A stretch of DNA of 39,412 nucleotides, taken from contig JAFVVN010000007.1 of NCBI GenBank assembly GCA_017502125.1, forward strand, positions 1 to 39,412. Reading direction: 5' to 3'. Within the stretch, counting starts at the first letter, position 1. Each line of letters begins with the position of its first letter. Both the position numbers and the translations under genes were made by a program. The stretch comes from Bacteroidales bacterium (GTDB taxonomy: Bacteria > Bacteroidota > Bacteroidia > Bacteroidales > UBA932). Shown here piece after piece: positions 1 to 6,506 of the stretch. The notes beneath the pieces were generated by a model that did no database searches, had not been told where the DNA came from, and was given only the letters and a program-made list of their open reading frames with translations.

Positions 1-738
1 ATCGACTACGGCGCCAGGTTCTATGACCCGGACCTCTCCCGCTGGACCACCCCTGACCCGCTGGCGGAGAAGTACTACAGCATCTCGCCGTATGCCTTCT
101 GCAATAACAATCCGGTGAATTTTGTGGATCCGGATGGAAGGTTCCCTGGCATCATCTGGGATGTTGCCAGCATTGGAATGGGAGTCAGCAGTTTTGTTCA
201 GAATGTGAGGACTGGCAATGTCAGAAGTGCAGTAGAAGATGGGGTCGGCATTGTTATAGATGTTTTTGCTGCAGCTGTTCCATTCGTACCTGGTGGGGTG
301 GGGGTCGTAAGGGCTGGTGCGAAAGCTGTCAATGCCATCGACAATGCCACAGATGCGATGAAGGCTGCAAGAACTGCAGACGGTATCAATAATGTAGCTA
401 ACAGTTCAGATGCAGTCTCTGCTACTGCACATGGAAGGATGAACGAAGAGCGTGTTTTAAATGATTTAGGATTAACAAAAAACACAACAACTGTTCAAGG
501 CAAGACAAAAACAGGGGAGGCTCGAAACACAATACCAGATGCTATTACATCTGATACCGTATATGAGGTTAAAGATGTGCAAACCCTAAGTAATACGAAG
601 CAGATTCAATCTCAAATAGACTATGCCAAGAAAAATGGATTAGATTATAAAATCATTACAGGTACAAATACGCATGTTTCTCGAAACATACCAGAAGAAT
701 ATATAATACGTTTAAAATATATAGGACCACAAAAATAG
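1..738 (+). CDS. Rhs/YD-repeat polymorphic toxin, C-terminal part with nuclease-like tip (5' end outside window)
   Basis: The reading frame is open from base 1, so only the last 245 residues are seen. It begins inside the Rhs core end motif: YGARFYDPDLSRW, then NNNPVNFVDPDG at about residues 35-46, the usual boundary after which the variable tip begins. A hydrophobic, Gly/Val/Ala-rich pre-toxin stretch follows (about 50-110). The final ~100 residues contain IPDAI, then YEVKDVQ and a downstream Gln (QIQSQIDYAKK), the layout of a PD-(D/E)xK nuclease of the Tox-REase-7 type. I infer a DNase-like toxin delivered to competitor cells. Base composition drops to AT-rich from about base 440, as expected of an exchangeable toxin cassette. 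The immunity candidate starts 8 bp downstream. The Rhs assignment is firm; the nuclease subtype is inferred from motif spacing. Confidence 0.85.
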   Translation: MDYGARFYDPDLSRWTTPDPLAEKYYSISPYAFCNNNPVNFVDPDGRFPGIIWDVASIGMGVSSFVQNVRTGNVRSAVEDGVGIVIDVFAAAVPFVPGGVGVVRAGAKAVNAIDNATDAMKAARTADGINNVANSSDAVSATAHGRMNEERVLNDLGLTKNTTTVQGKTKTGEARNTIPDAITSDTVYEVKDVQTLSNTKQIQSQIDYAKKNGLDYKIITGTNTHVSRNIPEEYIIRLKYIGPQK

Positions 739-746
739 TATTAACT

Positions 747-1358
747 ATGGGACAATACGATAGGAAAAATTTCATAATCTCAGTTAAATTGCGTGAGAGT
801 TGCTCAGATAAAAGAATAATTGATTGGCAATTGGAAAGAGACTATTCCTATACCCCCGATGAAGTAAATACATTTGAGACAAGTATACTTCCTCACTATA
901 ATCTATTTGCAGAAAAGATTGTAAATTTCTTTATAGAGTATAAATCCTGCAGTTTATCGCCGAACAAATGGAACACATTTGAGCCGATAAAGCATACTTT
1001 TGATATCTCAGAACTAAGTAAATATGTGGGCATTCTAGCATATCCGGGCAGTCATTTATTCTTTAAGAAGGACGGGGTATGTAGTTGTCATATAGAGAAT
1101 TGTGATTACGGCTTTTGGTGGTTTGGTGGCAAGCCTTGCAGGCCAAAAGTGTCCTTTGAATATTTGGTTGAGATAAGGATTTTTTTCAGCAAGCAGAGAA
1201 AACCAAAGATGGAGTTTATGCAGCAGCTGGCTGATGATATGGCTGAATATTTCAATACAGATTATGCAAAGATCATAGATCAGGAAATGGCATCAGAAAT
1301 GCCTCCATTGTATGAAAAAGATCCAAAAGCTGTCATTTATGATGCAGTAGCTAAGTAA
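747..1358 (+). CDS. probable immunity protein for the Rhs nuclease toxin
   Basis: This 203-residue protein has no signal peptide or membrane segment and I do not recognise its family. It is rich in aromatic residues and has four cysteines in the centre (CSCHIENC and the Cys after FGGKP), with a GFWWFGGK motif around residue 125. It starts 8 bp after the toxin stop codon, is AT-rich like the toxin tip, and is closed by a strong terminator. That position and size are what a cognate immunity gene of an Rhs toxin would have, so the role rests on context, not on homology. It would act in the cytoplasm by binding and blocking the toxin domain. An unrelated orphan protein is the main alternative. 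Confidence 0.6.
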   Translation: MGQYDRKNFIISVKLRESCSDKRIIDWQLERDYSYTPDEVNTFETSILPHYNLFAEKIVNFFIEYKSCSLSPNKWNTFEPIKHTFDISELSKYVGILAYPGSHLFFKKDGVCSCHIENCDYGFWWFGGKPCRPKVSFEYLVEIRIFFSKQRKPKMEFMQQLADDMAEYFNTDYAKIIDQEMASEMPPLYEKDPKAVIYDAVAK

Positions 1359-1385
1359 TGTTAAACGTTAATATCTAGCTAAACT

Positions 1386-1422
1386 AAATGACGGGGGCCA
1401 TATTGGCTATCCGTCATTTTTT
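1386..1422 (+). terminator. intrinsic terminator after the toxin-immunity pair
   Basis: Arms AAATGACGG (1386-1394) and CCGTCATTT (1411-1419) pair perfectly. An inner GCCA/TGGC stem extends the hairpin, and a T-run ends at 1422. It lies 27 bp after the immunity stop codon, in the right orientation to end that transcript. Confidence 0.85.
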
Positions 1423-1463
1423 AGCAAGAAGATATCTATGAAATAGTATCTGTGTCGTTAGAT

Positions 1464-1613
1464 TCAACTTATAACCATCCCAATCCTGAACATCGGAAGG
1501 TACATCGCAATCAGGATGATTGCTACGATACCACCTACAAGAGTGACCATAAGCGGTTCTATGTAGGTACTCAAAGATTTGAATGAGGAGTCGATGTTTT
1601 CAGCGAACAGGTT
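1464..1613 (-). pseudogene. remnant of a GspF/PilC-like inner-membrane protein (C-terminal ~49 residues)
   Basis: On the minus strand an open frame with no start codon ends at TGA 1464-1466 and is closed upstream by an in-frame TGA near 1614. It reads VINLFAENIDSSF, then LSTYIEPLMV, GGIVAIILIAMYLP and MFRIG. This is the conserved C-terminus of type II secretion/type IV pilus assembly proteins of the GspF/PilC family: the LxxxxEPL segment, the last transmembrane helix and the xAMYLPxF end. The other ~350 residues are absent, so it cannot encode a working protein. It sits directly downstream of the XRE gene. I infer that incoming accessory DNA or a deletion removed the rest of the gene. Confidence 0.7.
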
Positions 1614-1646
1614 AATGACTCAGCTATTCTCTGCATGGGTCTGTCT

Positions 1647-2282
1647 TCAGAACAGGATATCTTCTGGAAGACATTTAAGAGCTCTTGCCAGTTTGATGAC
1701 ACTCAGAGCCTCTGCTTTCGATATGTCTTGATAGTCCTGCTCATATGCCTTTATCATCCTGACCTTCACGCCGGATATTTCTGCCAGTTCCTTCTGGGTA
1801 AGGCCGGCAGACTTACGCTGCCGCTTGAGAGGGTTGACTGACTTCCCCTTATTCTCAGCGATTCTTGCTGTGACCGTATCAATCATCTTTGATATATCCG
1901 CCTCATGATGGGTAGGGTAGAGGTTCAACAGGAATGGTATTGTGACGCCCCATTCCTTGATCTTCTCAAAAGAATAACCTGTATACCACTGCAGGTAAGC
2001 CAGTGCCCATCCTGCCCAGTATGTGGCTGTTCTTCCAAAAGTCCTGTACTCGGCATATACAGGCGTTCCTCCTGTATCCTCAATGACCCTTTCAGCCAGC
2101 TCTATACCAGACATTCCGGCAATGTATCGGGGACTGCCGCTACCGAACTGCTTTGATATGTCACTGACCAGAAATCTGTCAAAGAACAGTTCCGGGTCAC
2201 CGTAGGTCATGGAGCCATAATCCAGCATTACTGCCAGATTGGACATAGCGTCCTCCAGATATGCCTTATCGTAAGCGTTCAT
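1647..2282 (-). CDS. XRE-family antitoxin partner of the DUF3990 toxin
   Basis: The protein has about 211 residues. The last ~60 form a Cro/C1-type helix-turn-helix (GLTQKELAEISGVKVRMI, then a second helix pair ending PEDILF). The first ~150 residues are a partner domain I cannot assign further, presumably the part that binds the toxin. Two ATG codons are possible, at 2288 and 2282. The second is preferred because a GGAGG at 2290-2294 lies 7 nt before it but touches the first. The gene overlaps the end of the DUF3990 gene by about 17 bp, so the two are translationally linked. In such pairs the HTH protein neutralises the toxin and represses the operon; the palindrome at the upstream promoter (2949-2968) is the likely binding site. 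Confidence 0.75.
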   Translation of the reverse strand: MNAYDKAYLEDAMSNLAVMLDYGSMTYGDPELFFDRFLVSDISKQFGSGSPRYIAGMSGIELAERVIEDTGGTPVYAEYRTFGRTATYWAGWALAYLQWYTGYSFEKIKEWGVTIPFLLNLYPTHHEADISKMIDTVTARIAENKGKSVNPLKRQRKSAGLTQKELAEISGVKVRMIKAYEQDYQDISKAEALSVIKLARALKCLPEDILF

Positions 2283-2931
2283 CGTCATTCCTCCATTGCT
2301 GTCTTATGATATCTATGATGAAGGTTCCCTCCAAAGGATTTGACTTTTCCTTCATCTTCCTGTAATCTTCCCTGGCCTTCTGGTCCCTGCTCACCCACTT
2401 AGGATGATATATGCTGCTGTCCACAGGAACAGCTTCATCGAATGTAAGCATATTGAAGGCTTTCTCACTTTTCAATACTACCTGTTCACCCAGTTCACCA
2501 AGCTTCATGGCTTCAGCAAGTTCTTCAATGGAAAGACTGTTATTAAGAAAGTCTTTGGCGAAAGAGAAATAGGAGTCGTCAGCTCGGTATCCTCTTATTA
2601 TGTCGAAGGTCTTATACTCCAGCAGAAAATTCTGCAGAATATAGTCTCTTGCCGCCGATGCCACTCCGACAGATAGGTCAAAGGTCCGGTTCTCCAGGAG
2701 AATCGCCATCCAGTTCAATATATGATGCTTCGTCAGATCACAAACTGTCAGGTCTGTCATATCCAGACTATAACCATTCATGAAGCCATCCTTACCCGAA
2801 GAGCAGGCCCATTCCTTGGCGAGTTCCACATGCTCAGTACAATAAAGCCCCAGACCATAGTCATTCTTATGGTTTCCTTTGCCGAGCTGTGGCATGTCAA
2901 TGACTGATATCGAACCGTGATAGAGTTTCAT
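2266..2931 (-). CDS. DUF3990 protein, ADP-ribosyltransferase-like toxin
   Basis: This 221-residue cytoplasmic protein begins with LYHGS, followed by DYGLGLYCTEH and AKEWA within the first 45 residues. This is the N-terminal signature of the DUF3990 family, thought to adopt an ADP-ribosyltransferase-like fold in which the first HG pair and the Gly-Tyr strand bind NAD. Near the C-terminus TFIIDIIRQQW is also family-like. It is the first gene of a two-gene operon with an XRE protein, the arrangement of a toxin-antitoxin pair. I infer NAD-dependent modification or NAD depletion as its activity; no target can be read from the sequence. The start ATG at 2931 lies about 33 nt after the predicted transcription start. 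Confidence 0.75.
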   Translation of the reverse strand: MKLYHGSISVIDMPQLGKGNHKNDYGLGLYCTEHVELAKEWACSSGKDGFMNGYSLDMTDLTVCDLTKHHILNWMAILLENRTFDLSVGVASAARDYILQNFLLEYKTFDIIRGYRADDSYFSFAKDFLNNSLSIEELAEAMKLGELGEQVVLKSEKAFNMLTFDEAVPVDSSIYHPKWVSRDQKAREDYRKMKEKSNPLEGTFIIDIIRQQWRNDDERLR

Positions 2932-2948
2932 AATGCTTTTCCGTTAAA

Positions 2949-2978
2949 AGTATCGTTATAACGACACTTGCAAATATA
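2949..2978 (-). promoter_or_regulatory. promoter plus palindromic operator of the DUF3990-XRE operon
   Basis: On the minus strand the -7 box TATATTTG (2971-2978) matches TAnnTTTG, and CTTG lies 19 nt upstream as a near-match to the TTTG -33 box. Just downstream, over the expected transcription start, is TCGTTATAACGA (2953-2964), a perfect 12-bp palindrome. It extends to 20 bp (2949-2968) with one mismatched pair. Autorepression by the XRE protein is inferred. Confidence 0.65.
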
Positions 2979-3088
2979 ATGCTTTGTTTTCAAATAACAA
3001 GAACCATCTTGAATATAGGAACACCGGCAAAAGCAGGTCTATGCCAGGAAATATTCAGAATAACTCCGCCCCAGCACACGAACTCCGG

Positions 3089-3420
3089 ACCGACAGGCAG
3101 AGTTTGGGCTGATTCAGCGCCTGTCGGTGCCCAAAATGAGGGTCGAAGGCACGAAAACGGGAGAGACAGGCAGAGTTTCGGGGCTAAAGTTGCCTGACGA
3201 TGCCCAAAACGGGGGCGCAAGACGCAAAAACAGCGGAGACAGGCAGAGTTTGGGCTGATTCTGCGCCTGTCGGTGCCCGAAATGAGGGTCGAAGGAACGA
3301 AAACGGGAGAGACAGGCAGAGTTTCGGGGTCAAAGTTGCCTGTCGGTACCCAAAACGGAGGTTCAAGACGCAAAAACAGAGGAGACAGGCAGAGTTTCGG
3401 GCAAAACTCTGCCTGTCGGT
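3089..3420. repeat. five tandem copies of a 40-bp palindrome, ~73-bp period (locus A)
   Basis: Copies start at 3089, 3162, 3235, 3309 and 3381, each 40 bp. The first has arms ACCGACAGGC and GCCTGTCGGT. The last has the longest perfect stem, GACAGGCAGAGTTT paired with AAACTCTGCCTGTC around a 6-nt loop. The 33-bp spacers alternate between two conserved types, so the array is really a ~147-bp unit duplicated plus one extra half. The region 2932-3635 has no convincing gene; reading frames through it only translate the repeats. Confidence 0.85.
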
Positions 3421-3440
3421 GGTCATAACGGGGGATTTGC

Positions 3441-3592
3441 CGAAAGACGGAGCGCCAGCCATAACAGGAGAGAGCAGACGAAAGACGGAGCACCAGCCAT
3501 AACAGGAGAGAGCAGGCGAAAGACGGAGCACCGGCCATAACATGAGGGGACGGGCGAAAGACAGGATGCCGTCCATAACAGAAGGGGCAGGA
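3441..3592. repeat. 38-bp tandem repeat, four copies
   Basis: Units begin at 3441, 3479, 3517 and 3555 with CGAAAGACGGAGC or a close variant, followed by a CCATAACA block. The first two differ at only a few positions; the fourth is degenerate. The array lies between the 73-bp repeat array and the 3' end of the SIMPL-domain gene. Confidence 0.8.
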
Positions 3593-3635
3593 TGCCGGTG
3601 CGAAAAGCTGTCTGACGCTACAAAAGACAGGGGGG

Positions 3636-4343
3636 TCAGTTCTTCAGGTAGTAGGTGACGGAGGTGACGACGCGTACCTTCTTTATATATGGGGTGTTGC
3701 TGTCGCGGTTCTCGATGGAGAATGTACCCTGGCTGGCGGTCTTTATCTTTCCGAGCTTGCTGTCGGAGTCCTTGGCGAACTTCTTGGCTGTCTCTCTGGC
3801 ATTCCTGGTGGCCTCTTCTATCATCTGGGGCTTGATATCGTTCAGGCTTTCATATTTGAACTCCACGGGGTTCTCCCACTGGCTGGTTCCTCCTGCCACG
3901 ATGCCTTTCTTCAGAAGTTCCGACTGCTTTCCCATCAGGGAGAGCACCGTGTCGACCTGAGAGGTGCAGACCGTGATCACGTTCTTTGCTATATATCTGT
4001 ACTGACGGTTGTTGTCCCCGTACTCATTGGCCAGCTTGTCGGAAATCTGGGGCACGGACACAGTGATTTCTGAAGGGTTGACACCACCTGCCTGGAGGAA
4101 AGCCAGAATCACTTCGTTGTTCCTGTCCGTCTGGTCATAGATGGACTGGATGTCGTCTGCCATAACCTTGTATACCACAGGCCATATGACCTTGTCTGCC
4201 TTGACCTCCCTCTCACACAGTCCCTTCACATTCACAACACGTTCATATTCACGGTATTTTTCCACCGCTCTCGGAAGCATGGCTCCCATGACGAACAGTC
4301 CTAACATTACTGCCAGTCCGCTGATGATTCTGCCTTTATCCAT
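3636..4343 (-). CDS. SIMPL-domain (DUF541) membrane-anchored protein
   Basis: The ~235-residue protein has a short basic N-terminus, one membrane segment (about residues 6-24, ISGLAVMLGLFVMGAML) and a periplasmic SIMPL domain over the rest. That domain carries the family's pattern of VNVKG, then DKVIWPV, a long helical region and VTSVTYYL at the end. The biochemical role of SIMPL proteins is unknown; members occur in cell envelopes. The longest frame would begin at a GTG at 4355, but the ATG at 4343 gives the better start. The gene appears to be transcribed alone. A palindrome (4361-4376) lies between it and the likely promoter. Confidence 0.8.
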   Translation of the reverse strand: MDKGRIISGLAVMLGLFVMGAMLPRAVEKYREYERVVNVKGLCEREVKADKVIWPVVYKVMADDIQSIYDQTDRNNEVILAFLQAGGVNPSEITVSVPQISDKLANEYGDNNRQYRYIAKNVITVCTSQVDTVLSLMGKQSELLKKGIVAGGTSQWENPVEFKYESLNDIKPQMIEEATRNARETAKKFAKDSDSKLGKIKTASQGTFSIENRDSNTPYIKKVRVVTSVTYYLKN

Positions 4344-4360
4344 AGTATCAGTCACTCAAG

Positions 4361-4376
4361 TTTCGCACTTGCGAAA
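4361..4376. promoter_or_regulatory. hyphenated palindrome upstream of the SIMPL-domain gene
   Basis: TTTCGCA, two bases, TGCGAAA: a perfect 7+7 dyad 18-33 bp before the ATG at 4343, extending to 10+10 with one mismatch. It could be an operator or a 5' leader hairpin. No protein is assigned. Confidence 0.45.
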
Positions 4377-4527
4377 GTTAAACAAATTTTCAATCTGCGT
4401 AAATGTAGCAAAAATCCTGCAAAAGAAGACATGACCGCACATTACATATAAATATCCGGCATCTATATATCATGGGTACGAGAAATGATTTTTTAATGAC
4501 CATATATGTAATATGATGAAAATTATG

Positions 4528-4535
4528 TATATTTG
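4528..4535 (+). promoter_or_regulatory. predicted Bacteroidetes -7 promoter box for the nitroreductase gene
   Basis: TATATTTG matches TAnnTTTG. It lies about 85 bp before the gene start, leaving a leader of roughly 75 nt. The -33 region is T-rich without a clear TTTG. Confidence 0.45.
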
Positions 4536-4618
4536 AAGTGTTTGAAACTCTGAGGGATAGTCCTGTTCAGAGGACGATATGGAGCAATCCGGAGAACTAA
4601 CTATCAACAATAGGAATC

Positions 4619-5239
4619 ATGAGAAGAATCAGTATGTTTCTTGCAGGACTTTGCCTGATGACGGCAGTTTCGTGCACACAGCCAGACAAGGAGGAAAATG
4701 AAATGAATGAGGTTATCGAGAACATCATGGCGCGCCGCAGCATCCGCCAGTACAAGGCCATTCCGGTGGGCAGGGACACCCTGAACACCATCATGGAATG
4801 CGGAATCAATGCGCCTAACGGACAGAACAAACAGTCATGGGAGGTGAGAATCGTGGACAAGCCGGAGCTTCTTGCAGAAATGTCTGAGGCGATGGGGGCA
4901 TCGCACGGAGGAAACGAATTTGCAAAGGGATGCTTCAGGGGGGCACCTGTCATGGTATTCATCGCACGTGACCTTTCATATGATTTCTCCGCATATGACT
5001 GCGGACTTCTTGCAGAGAACATCATGCTCTCGGCATGGTCTCTTGGAGTGGGATCGATATGCCTCGGCAGTCCGGTGCGCTTCCTCACCGACAACGACAT
5101 GTGCAAGCCATATGTGGAGGGACTAGGATTCTCTGAGGGATATGAACTCTGCCTCTGCGTGGGTCTGGGATATGCGGACGAAAGTCCTGAGGCAAAGCCA
5201 CGCGACATGGGAAAGGTGGCATATGTGGACAAGTTCTGA
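4619..5239 (+). CDS. nitroreductase-family flavoprotein with a lipoprotein signal
   Basis: The 206-residue protein has a typical nitroreductase core from about residue 31: ARRSIRQY (FMN phosphate contact), GINAPNGQNKQSWE, then DCGLLAENIMLSAWSLGVGSIC and a terminal GKVAYVDKF. Such enzymes bind FMN and reduce nitro-, quinone- or disulphide-like substrates with NAD(P)H, normally in the cytoplasm. Here the ATG at 4619 adds a lipoprotein signal: basic MRR, a hydrophobic stretch and AVSC with Cys19, followed by an acidic DKEENE patch. A second ATG at 4703 (Met29) has AAGGAGG at 4688-4694, 8 nt before it, and would give a cytoplasmic form of ordinary start. Both forms are plausible; the sequence alone does not decide. 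The preferred substrate is unknown. Confidence 0.85.
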   Translation: MRRISMFLAGLCLMTAVSCTQPDKEENEMNEVIENIMARRSIRQYKAIPVGRDTLNTIMECGINAPNGQNKQSWEVRIVDKPELLAEMSEAMGASHGGNEFAKGCFRGAPVMVFIARDLSYDFSAYDCGLLAENIMLSAWSLGVGSICLGSPVRFLTDNDMCKPYVEGLGFSEGYELCLCVGLGYADESPEAKPRDMGKVAYVDKF

Positions 5240-5297
5240 CTGGACACTGACAGGAAACCATAATATTTTCTGAGAAAATTTTAAACAGTTTCTGAAT

Positions 5298-5909
5298 ATG
5301 GCAAGCGACCGGAAATGGGTTATCGTCCGGATCGACGGAAAGATAGCTGCAATCTCTACAGATTATAAGGCTCTCGCAGACGTGGCTGCAAGGCTGGCAA
5401 AGGAGAGCAGGCCTGAACACTTGAAGGTGGTGGCGGAAACGGTGTCATTCGACTCCGTGTGGGAGTTGCGCTGCAAGGCCAGGTGGGATGACTTCATTCT
5501 GTTCGGCACCGAGTTCCAGAAGAAGGTGTGGAGGACCCTGTATGACCTCACGCATTCCGGCGAAGGGACAGACTGCAGGACCGGATCTGAAAACGGTCCT
5601 GATGCGGCCAAACCAGAACTCCTTAGTTACAGCGACTTTGCAGAACTGTGCGAGAATCGCGCCGGGGTCCGTGCTGTGGCCCATGCGGTGGGACTGAATC
5701 CGCTGGCTGTGGTCATCCCATGCCATCTGGTGGTTCCCAAGGAGTCCATCGACAGGATTCGGGAGATACGCAAGAAGGCGGAAGACACCATATTCAAGGG
5801 GGACGACCTCTGTCTGGACAAGGTGCTTCGCGACCCGGCGACTGACTTCGGCGAATATTCGCTCGGACGCAGACTCAAAAGGGAACTTATCTTGAAGGAA
5901 CTTCTTTGA
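5298..5909 (+). CDS. ogt: methylated-DNA--[protein]-cysteine S-methyltransferase family (Ogt/MGMT)
   Basis: The C-terminal half is the alkyltransferase domain: GTEFQKKVWRTLYDL (about 70-84), YSDFAE, RAVAHAVGLNP with Arg125 as the likely arginine finger, and IPCHLVV with the alkyl-acceptor Cys142. The family transfers alkyl groups from O6-alkylguanine to this cysteine, restoring the base. Two oddities: the usual PCHRV arginine is leucine, and a ~20-residue Gly/Asp-rich insert (about 88-108) separates the DNA-binding helix from YSDF. The N-terminal ~65 residues match the variable domain of the family. Length (203) is slightly above the usual 160-190. It starts 58 bp after the nitroreductase gene on the same strand; co-transcription is possible. 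Confidence 0.85.
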   Translation: MASDRKWVIVRIDGKIAAISTDYKALADVAARLAKESRPEHLKVVAETVSFDSVWELRCKARWDDFILFGTEFQKKVWRTLYDLTHSGEGTDCRTGSENGPDAAKPELLSYSDFAELCENRAGVRAVAHAVGLNPLAVVIPCHLVVPKESIDRIREIRKKAEDTIFKGDDLCLDKVLRDPATDFGEYSLGRRLKRELILKELL

Positions 5910-5955
5910 GGATGTTTTCTGCCCCCTGTCAAGGTCAGAATGTACCGAAAATGGA

Positions 5956-6068
5956 ACCGTCAGGCAGAAAATTTGTCCAAAACCTGCCTGATGGTCCCGT
6001 TTTTGAACTTTGGACCCGCGATTCAGGCACCGTCCGGCAGAGAATCAGCATAAAAGCTGCCTGACGGT
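5956..6068. repeat. two copies of the 40-bp palindrome, 73-bp period (locus B)
   Basis: Copies occupy 5956-5995 (arms ACCGTCAGGCAG and CTGCCTGATGGT) and 6029-6068 (ACCGTCCGGCAG and CTGCCTGACGGT), with 33 bp between. They lie 47 bp after the alkyltransferase stop codon. The rest of the gap up to 6295 holds AT-rich DNA and the promoter at 6227; I see no gene. Confidence 0.85.
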
Positions 6069-6226
6069 CCCGGTTCCTGATGTGACAAAAAAGAGTTGGA
6101 AGGTTTACATCATCAGGAGGTGGACTTGGACCGGAATCGGGCTCCGTATTCTGAGCGCACAGGAGGGTTTTTATGAAAAAAACATAAAATTTAATTTAGA
6201 ATTATTCCAAATTAAAAATATTTTGC

Positions 6227-6235
6227 TACCTTTGC
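6227..6235 (+). promoter_or_regulatory. predicted -7 promoter box for the winged-helix/rubrerythrin operon
   Basis: TACCTTTGC matches the TAnnTTTG box followed by C that is common in Bacteroidetes. It sits in a strongly AT-rich stretch 61 bp before the ATG at 6296. No clear -33 TTTG is seen. Confidence 0.6.
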
Positions 6236-6295
6236 ATCGGAAACAGAGACAGAGCCTTGACAGGCATAGGAAAACAACCAGTTAAAACAAAGAAA

Positions 6296-6472
6296 ATGGA
6301 AAAGGAACTCATATTGAAAACTATGAAGGAGGCCGGCAAGCCAGTGGCTGCAGGCGAGGTGGCTACACTCTCAGGACTTGACAGAAAGGTGGTGGACAAG
6401 GTCTTCGCCGAACTGAAGAAGGAGGGAGCTATAGTATCACCCGTAAGATGCAAATGGACTCCGGCAGAATAA
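6296..6472 (+). CDS. small winged-helix protein next to rubrerythrin
   Basis: A 58-residue protein that is almost entirely one winged helix-turn-helix: helix 1 EKELILKTMKEAGK, a short helix GEVATLSG, recognition helix DRKVVDKVFAELKKEG, then a wing (AIVSPVRCKWTPAE) with one cysteine. Similar small proteins are common in Bacteroidales, often annotated as MarR-like regulators. The ATG at 6296 is preferred over an in-frame ATG at 6257, which lies only ~22 nt after the promoter box and adds a non-conserved tail. The gene ends 34 bp before rubrerythrin with no terminator between, so the two probably share a transcript. DNA binding is inferred from fold; the target is not known. Confidence 0.75.
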   Translation: MEKELILKTMKEAGKPVAAGEVATLSGLDRKVVDKVFAELKKEGAIVSPVRCKWTPAE

Positions 6473-6506
6473 TATAAATGTGAAACAACTAAATAATGAT
6501 AAAGTC

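Noticed and set aside
3089-3420. Possible CRISPR array (40-bp palindromic repeat, 33-bp spacers)
   Set aside because: The geometry is suggestive, but the repeats vary inside, the spacers alternate between two conserved types instead of being unique, other loci have only two units, and no cas gene is present.
2990-3576. Minus-strand reading frames of 130 and 182 codons in the repeat region
   Set aside because: They only translate the 73-bp and 38-bp repeats, have Cys/Arg/Ser-rich low-complexity products and resemble no protein family.
5265-5279. ATTTTCT-G-AGAAAAT dyad between nitroreductase and alkyltransferase
   Set aside because: It is AT-only in most positions and such short dyads are common in AT-rich gaps; neither terminator nor operator can be argued.
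6480-6506. GTG start for rubrerythrin nine codons upstream
   Set aside because: The ATG at 6507 aligns with the usual family start and gives the normal 191 residues.
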